This document shows positions 60,019 through 64,000 of a stretch of DNA of 64,000 bases, piece by piece. How positions within the stretch are numbered: the first letter of the stretch is position 1; every line of letters starts with the position of its first letter. The DNA is taken from NCBI GenBank assembly GCA_963669455.1, contig OY770026.1, forward strand, positions 310,001-374,000, in the 5' to 3' direction. A model generated the notes under the pieces. That model was not told the origin of the DNA and made no database searches. It saw only the letters and a list, made by a program, of their open reading frames with translations. The DNA is from JAWKWH01 sp963669455 (lineage in GTDB: Bacteria > Pseudomonadota > Alphaproteobacteria > Rhizobiales > Rhizobiaceae). Both the position numbers and the translations under genes were made by a program.

Positions 60019-60432
60019 ATGCCTCAACTGCAACTGGTGGAGAAAACGGCTTACCGGCCTTCCGCGCCGGATATTTCCGATGCAGAGGGCGAAGCCATGG
60101 CCCGGGCGGTGGTCAATCTGTTTGCCCGGTGGGGCCTTACCGATGCCCAGGCCTCTATTTTGCTGGGCGGATTATCTGCCCGCACATGGGCGCGGTGGAA
60201 GGCAGGAGCCATTGGCCGTATTCCACGCGATTTGAAAGCCCGTCTTTCCAATCTGATGGGAATTCACAAAGCGCTGCGGCTGATCTTTACCGAAGCCGAA
60301 CGCGGATATGGCTGGATCAAGCGCCCAAATGCGGCCTTTGGCGGCACTTCGGCGCTTGATATCATGCTTGCCGGTGAACTGACGGACCTCATGCGTGTCA
60401 GACGCTACACCGATCATGTCCGAGGCGGCTAA
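60019..60432 (+). CDS. Xre/MbcA/ParS-type antitoxin (DUF2384)
   Basis: A 137-residue antitoxin. The N-terminal half has a Xre-like helix-turn-helix (GLTDAQASILLGGLSARTWA RWKAG). The C-terminal toxin-binding domain has the class pattern LIFTEAERGYGWIKRPNAAFGG, SALDIMLAGE and VRRYTDHVRGG. It would neutralise the RES toxin and repress the operon. ATG 60019 (AAAGG seven bases upstream) is preferred; an ATG at 59992 falls in TATATATAAT, which looks like the promoter -10 region. The toxin gene follows after two bases. Confidence 0.88.
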   Translation: MPQLQLVEKTAYRPSAPDISDAEGEAMARAVVNLFARWGLTDAQASILLGGLSARTWARWKAGAIGRIPRDLKARLSNLMGIHKALRLIFTEAERGYGWIKRPNAAFGGTSALDIMLAGELTDLMRVRRYTDHVRGG

Positions 60433-60434
60433 TT

Positions 60435-61139
60435 TTGCATGATCCAAAAACGGTCCGGGTTAGCTGGATCCGGACACACCGGATCATCCGGTCCCGGTTT
60501 CCGCCAATCGATCTTTTCGAAGACATTGCCGATCCGGCCGACTGGGATGCCATATTGTCGGCCGAAACGAAAACCAATCCCCGTATCGCCGAAAGTGTCG
60601 GCATGCTTGATCTCGTGCCCGAAGACCGGCGTGTCGCCGGCGATGGCGCGTCCTGGACCATGGCGCCATTCGTCCACATATCGACAGACCGGCCAAGCCG
60701 GTTTAGCGATGGCTCCTATGGCGTCTACTACGCCGGAGACTGTGTTGAGGTGGCGCTTTTCGAGACCATCCATCACCACGGCCGGTTCATGGCAGCCACC
60801 CGGGAAGCGCCCGGCTGGACATCGGATTTTCGCGAACTGGTCGGGGCTATCGATGCTGAACTGCACGATGTTTCCAGCGAGGGTGCTTACGACGACCTTC
60901 ATGACCCGGATGATTATGCAAAGCCCCAGCAATTAGGACGACGGCTGCGTGAGAACAACTCCAACGGTGTCCTTTATAAAAGCGTCAGATATCCCGATGG
61001 TCTGGCCGTGGCGCTGTTCTGGCCTGATGTTGCGGGCATTCCGAAACAGGGTCAGCATTTTTCCTATTATTGGGACGGTGCGAGGGTTTCGCGGGTCAAG
61101 AACCTTGGGTCTGGCGAGGTTTTTTCGGTCGAACCCTAA
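60435..61139 (+). CDS. RES-domain toxin (NAD+-degrading type)
   Basis: A 234-residue RES toxin. Family landmarks are RPSRFSDGSYGVYYAGDCVE (the Arg), ALFETIHHH (the Glu) and NSNGVLYKSVRYP (the Ser). Characterised RES toxins destroy NAD+ by phosphorolysis or hydrolysis and arrest growth. The start appears to be TTG at 60435, two bases after the antitoxin stop, with GAGGCGG just upstream; no ATG in frame is close. A weak start would keep toxin levels below antitoxin. The N-terminal ~60 residues are those common in this subgroup. Confidence 0.87.
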   Translation: MHDPKTVRVSWIRTHRIIRSRFPPIDLFEDIADPADWDAILSAETKTNPRIAESVGMLDLVPEDRRVAGDGASWTMAPFVHISTDRPSRFSDGSYGVYYAGDCVEVALFETIHHHGRFMAATREAPGWTSDFRELVGAIDAELHDVSSEGAYDDLHDPDDYAKPQQLGRRLRENNSNGVLYKSVRYPDGLAVALFWPDVAGIPKQGQHFSYYWDGARVSRVKNLGSGEVFSVEP

Positions 61140-61149
61140 GCAGATCCGC

Positions 61150-61842
61150 TCATCTCAACGCCTTGATCTCCTTGCTGAATGTCTGAAGCGCGTCCCTGCC
61201 CTTCGGCGTCATTGTGTAAATACCGGTGGCGACACGCTCAAACCAGCCATAATGATCATCGGCCATGATCTGCCGCGCCCTTGGCACTGAAATCGATTTG
61301 GCGACGTTGGAGGCTTTCGTCGGGCCGTTTACCGCCAGATGGTGCAGACAGCGCAGCGCATCCTGCCGGTAAGCGGTCATCAGCCGTTTGCGGGTCTGCC
61401 CGCCGGTGTTGGGATCACCGACGCGGTGCTGAAACTCGCGCAGCATGCGCTCGCGCCGCTTCGGTGACTTTCTTGGCGCATAGGGGCCCGGATCGAGATG
61501 AACATCGACCTGATTGTCGGCAGGTCTTACCGTCATCAGCCCCAGCCCGAGCCGGCGGCACAGCGTGCGGTTGGCAACGAAACTCTTCCACCCACTGCGG
61601 CCGCTCCATTCCAGAACCGCGACATAGACCGCATCGGTCACTTTCAGCCGTTCGATTGCCTGATGAAACAGCGTCAGCGAAAACTTGATCTTCAACTCGA
61701 CGATGACCGGAGGTTCATCGCCGCGTACAGCGACCACGTCGGCGGCAGCCACCTCACTCTTGACAGAATAACCCTGCCCCTCAAGCAGTGTCTTTACCGG
61801 CGCGTAAAGGTCCGATTCGCTGATTTTCCGTTTTGCCGCCAC
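61150..61842 (-). CDS. DUF2161 family protein, PD-(D/E)XK nuclease-like
   Basis: A 230-residue protein. ISESDLYAPVKTLLEGQGYSV, then ADVVAVRGDEPPVIVELKIK, gives an Asp and a Glu-x-Lys placed as in PD-(D/E)XK nucleases. A C-terminal helical/winged-helix-like region (PTKASNVAKSISVPRARQIM, GWFERVATGIYTMTPKGRDA) could bind DNA. DUF2161 is common as a single gene in alphaproteobacteria and its role is unknown. It converges on the RES toxin with ten bases between stops. Confidence 0.8.
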   Translation of the reverse strand: MAAKRKISESDLYAPVKTLLEGQGYSVKSEVAAADVVAVRGDEPPVIVELKIKFSLTLFHQAIERLKVTDAVYVAVLEWSGRSGWKSFVANRTLCRRLGLGLMTVRPADNQVDVHLDPGPYAPRKSPKRRERMLREFQHRVGDPNTGGQTRKRLMTAYRQDALRCLHHLAVNGPTKASNVAKSISVPRARQIMADDHYGWFERVATGIYTMTPKGRDALQTFSKEIKALR

Positions 61843-61920
61843 GATAAGATAAGACCCCTTTGATGATTGCTGCGGCGCTTTTCCGTCAAACCGGCCATGA
61901 TCTGGGCGCGCCTGTCGATT

Positions 61921-62451
61921 TCATGGCAAAAACCGGTAGAGCCACTTTGGAAGCATAATGCGCAATGAATTGTCTTTCAGCCGGTAATGGCGCCAGATGT
62001 GAAATCCCGCGTGCAACAAAATCAGCAACCCGAGCGCGTAAAACTCGATAATATGGGCAAGACCGATCCAGGCATTGGCGTCCTTGATTCCGAGCGGTGG
62101 AGCGATCGGCAGAAAGCCGCCGGCCTTTAACAGGCGCGATGACGTCAGGCCAAGAAGAAAGCCGGCAAGCGCTATCCCGAACAATCCCCATATGATGGCG
62201 CGGTGCATCCACCAATGTACCTGCTTTGCCCAGGGAGGCAGTTTCGGCGTTCGTCTGGTTGCCATTCCGCGCCAGAGAAAATCTACCGTCCAGGCAATGC
62301 ACAGGATAACGAAGATCAGCGCCAAGTTCGAATGAAGCAAAAACCCCCAGGGGCCGAGCGCATGGGCTTCCGGCGGACCTATCAGCATGAACCAGATGAC
62401 CAGCGGCAGCATAGTCCAGTGTACCAGTTTGAGTATGGTTCGACGGGTCAT
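61921..62451 (-). CDS. Cytochrome b561-like membrane protein
   Basis: A 176-residue four-helix di-heme b-type cytochrome. Hydrophobic helices start at about 8, 35, 80 and 130. Conserved histidines are LKLVHWTMLP (helix 1), LLHSNLAL (helix 2), HWWMHRAI (helix 3) and LAHIIEFY plus LLHAGFHIWRH (helix 4), which supply the axial ligands. The family passes electrons between quinol and soluble acceptors. ATG 62451 was taken; the longer frame lacks a good start. The gene is alone between DUF2161 and the thiolase. Confidence 0.8.
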   Translation of the reverse strand: MTRRTILKLVHWTMLPLVIWFMLIGPPEAHALGPWGFLLHSNLALIFVILCIAWTVDFLWRGMATRRTPKLPPWAKQVHWWMHRAIIWGLFGIALAGFLLGLTSSRLLKAGGFLPIAPPLGIKDANAWIGLAHIIEFYALGLLILLHAGFHIWRHYRLKDNSLRIMLPKWLYRFLP

Positions 62452-62563
62452 GGCTAAGCGCACTTTGCGTCCGGCATTATCCCGGCAAAGCTGCCAGATT
62501 GTATGACGCTTCACAATCCAGCAACCGCCCGGCGGCATTTACCCGATCAAAGCCTCGAAGCCA

Positions 62564-63769
62564 TCACACCCGCTCAAGCGCCACGGCGATGCCCTGACCA
62601 ACACCGATACACATGGTTGCAAGCGCCAGCCTGCCGCCGGTTTGAGCGAGCTCAATTGCGGCGGTGCCGGCGATCCTGGCACCGGACATGCCAAGCGGAT
62701 GACCAAGTGCAATTGCCCCGCCGTTGGGATTTACATGGGCTGCGTCATCGGCAATGCCAAGATCGCGAAGCGTTGCCAGCCCCTGCGAGGCAAACGCCTC
62801 GTTGAGTTCGATCACGTCGAAATCCTGCGGTTTAAGCCCCAGCCTCGCGCATAGTTTCTTTGTCGCTGGAGCCGGGCCAAATCCCATGATCCGGGGCGCA
62901 AGCCCGGTGGTGGTGCCGCCCAGAATACGGGCAATCGGTGTCAGCCCATGCTGTTTTGCCGCTGCCTCACTGGCGACGATAATCGCCGCTGCGCCATCAT
63001 TGACACCGGAGGCATTGCCGGCGGTCACGCTACCGTCCTTGCGAAACGGCGCCGGCAACCTGGCCAGTTTTTCAGCGGTTGTGCCAGCGCGCGGATGTTC
63101 GTCGGTATCGACGACAAGCGCATCGCCCTTTCGTTGCGGGATCGTCACGGGCACGATCTCCTTTGCCAGCCTACCGCCTTTTTGCGCCAAAACAGCCTTT
63201 TCCTGGCTGCGAGCGGCAAACTCATCCTGGTCGGCACGGCTGATGGAATAGTCCTCCGCAACGTTTTCAGCGGTTTCCGGCATCGAGTCGATGCCATATT
63301 GCTGCTTCATCACCGGATTGACGAAACGCCAGCCGATCGTCGTATCGTAGATTTCCGCGTTGCGCGAAAAAGCCGTGCCGGCCTTCGGCATCACGAATGG
63401 CGCCCGCGACATGGATTCGACACCACCGGCAATCATCAACTCCGCCTCGCCGGTTTTGACCGCGCGTGCCGCATCGATCAGCGCATTCATACCGGACCCG
63501 CAAAGCCGGTTGATCGTCGCGCCCGGCACGCATTCGGGAAGGCCGGCCAGAAGCAGGCTCATACGCGCCACATTGCGATTGTCCTCGCCAGCCTGGTTGG
63601 CGCAACCATAAAGGACGTCATCCACCTTTTCCCAATCGACCGCACCATTGCGCTCCATCAGCGCCTTCAGCGGGACCGCTCCCAGATCGTCGGCCCTGAC
63701 AGATGACAGCGACCCGCCAAACCGGCCGATCGGTGTTCGGATATAGTCGCAAATATAAGCTTCATTCAT
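62564..63769 (-). CDS. pcaF: 3-oxoadipyl-CoA thiolase
   Basis: A 401-residue thiolase, cleaving 3-oxoadipyl-CoA to succinyl-CoA and acetyl-CoA. The match to PcaF/PaaJ is clear through ICDYIRTPIGRFGGSLSSVR, GCANQAGEDNRNVARM, and SRAPFVMPKAGTAFSRNAEI. Catalytic residues are the nucleophile Cys (INRLCGSGMNAL), the His in GGAIALGHPLGMSG and the acid Cys in ATMCIGVGQG. It ends the beta-ketoadipate pathway or, equally, serves phenylacetate or adipate breakdown; no pca or paa partner gene is in the window. Confidence 0.9.
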   Translation of the reverse strand: MNEAYICDYIRTPIGRFGGSLSSVRADDLGAVPLKALMERNGAVDWEKVDDVLYGCANQAGEDNRNVARMSLLLAGLPECVPGATINRLCGSGMNALIDAARAVKTGEAELMIAGGVESMSRAPFVMPKAGTAFSRNAEIYDTTIGWRFVNPVMKQQYGIDSMPETAENVAEDYSISRADQDEFAARSQEKAVLAQKGGRLAKEIVPVTIPQRKGDALVVDTDEHPRAGTTAEKLARLPAPFRKDGSVTAGNASGVNDGAAAIIVASEAAAKQHGLTPIARILGGTTTGLAPRIMGFGPAPATKKLCARLGLKPQDFDVIELNEAFASQGLATLRDLGIADDAAHVNPNGGAIALGHPLGMSGARIAGTAAIELAQTGGRLALATMCIGVGQGIAVALERV

Positions 63770-63816
63770 TCCAGCTATTCCCGTTTGAGCAAGTCATTTC
63801 TATCAATGCAGGGTTT

Positions 63817-64000
63817 TAGAGCGTATCCGGTTTAAATGGAAACGTTTGAATGCCGCTAATTTGTGCCCTGACCCCCCTCTCGGCGGCGCTTTGCTTGCCT
63901 GCCGGGTCAACGAGAAGCGTGGGGCGACGCGGTTCAGGGTGCAAACGAGCAAGTTCAAACGATTGCGGTTTATTTGGATATCTCAATGCCCTGGCCTTCA
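63817..64000 (+). repeat. Family A repeat, diverged copy cut by the window end
   Basis: TAGAGCGTATCCGGTTTAAA, GTTTGA, TTGTGCCCTGACCCCCCTCT, CGGCGGCGCTTTGCTTGCCT and GCCGGGTCAACGAGAAGCGT correspond in order to the left part of the 21541 copy, with changes. The 'GCGACGCGG' arm is followed by different sequence (TTCAGGGTGC), so the hairpin is disrupted. The rest lies outside the window. Confidence 0.85.

Noticed and set aside
1..64000. tRNA or rRNA genes
   Set aside because: No cloverleaf-like intergenic sequence with a TTC-anchored arm or rRNA segment was noticed in the gaps on reading by eye; a covariance search would be decisive.
63817..64000. Insertion sequence at the right edge
   Set aside because: The stretch matches the left part of the noncoding family A repeat and contains no transposase frame within the window.

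Overview
The window looks like chromosomal DNA of an alphaproteobacterium, most likely of the order Hyphomicrobiales (Rhizobiales). The reasons are moderate-to-high GC, a fused indolepyruvate:ferredoxin oxidoreductase, a SitABCD manganese importer facing a Fur/Mur regulator, TRAP and ABC importers in quantity, and small proteins typical of that group (DUF6460-like, DUF6356-like). No rRNA, tRNA, CRISPR array, transposase or phage gene was found. The assignment is inference from gene content; no database search was possible.

Layout. 1-730: the end of an AsmA-like gene and a small membrane protein. 859-3583: a gamma-glutamyl polyamine pair (PuuA-like synthetase, PuuB-like oxidase). 3613-6937 (minus): DUF1330, a trans-3-hydroxyproline dehydratase-type protein, a PEP mutase/isocitrate lyase-family enzyme, a HAD phosphatase and dUTPase. 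7009-11849: Lrp regulator, small membrane protein, RF3, an orphan AAA ATPase and pirin. 12178-23246: glutaryl-CoA dehydrogenase, a GGDEF-EAL protein, propionyl-CoA synthetase, a 51-aa membrane peptide, an SGNH hydrolase, class I aldolase, IspG and a TRAP binding protein. 23292-27440: sitABCD and mur. 27447-29943: TRAP membrane subunits. 30555-37372: indolepyruvate oxidoreductase, a second GGDEF-EAL protein and a FeeM-like N-acyl amino acid synthase. 37528-44721: an acyl-CoA ligase co-transcribed with a complete Liv-type ABC importer. 44739-59897: a catabolic island. 59992-63769: a Xre-RES toxin-antitoxin pair, DUF2161, a cytochrome b561-like protein and a PcaF thiolase.

The most interesting part is 44.7-59.9 kb. 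A Rbs-type ABC importer, GMC oxidoreductase, aldo/keto reductase, CoA-transferase, enoyl-CoA hydratase, acyl-CoA dehydrogenase, SDR, DUF993 protein and TIM-barrel epimerase lie together. A matching operator-like sequence (TAAC-N6-GTTA, extended by TTA) lies just upstream of three of the transcription units. One copy lies between the importer operon and a divergent TetR gene. I infer one TetR-controlled route that activates a substrate to a CoA thioester and degrades it by beta-oxidation-like steps. Its substrate is not evident from the sequence.

A second theme is a dispersed repeat family (family A) with inverted ends TAGAGCGTGTCTTG. There are two near-identical ~450-bp copies, one 310-bp internally deleted copy, diverged copies and end remnants. 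The copies sit tightly against coding regions. One end provides a stop codon, one copy fills the gap between the CoA-transferase and the enoyl-CoA hydratase genes, and the three best copies carry a frame open from end to end. A separate family (B, ends CTAGTGT) forms a three-unit palindromic cluster at 30072-30307. Both look like non-autonomous elements duplicating TA, as IS630/mariner-type elements do; this is inference.
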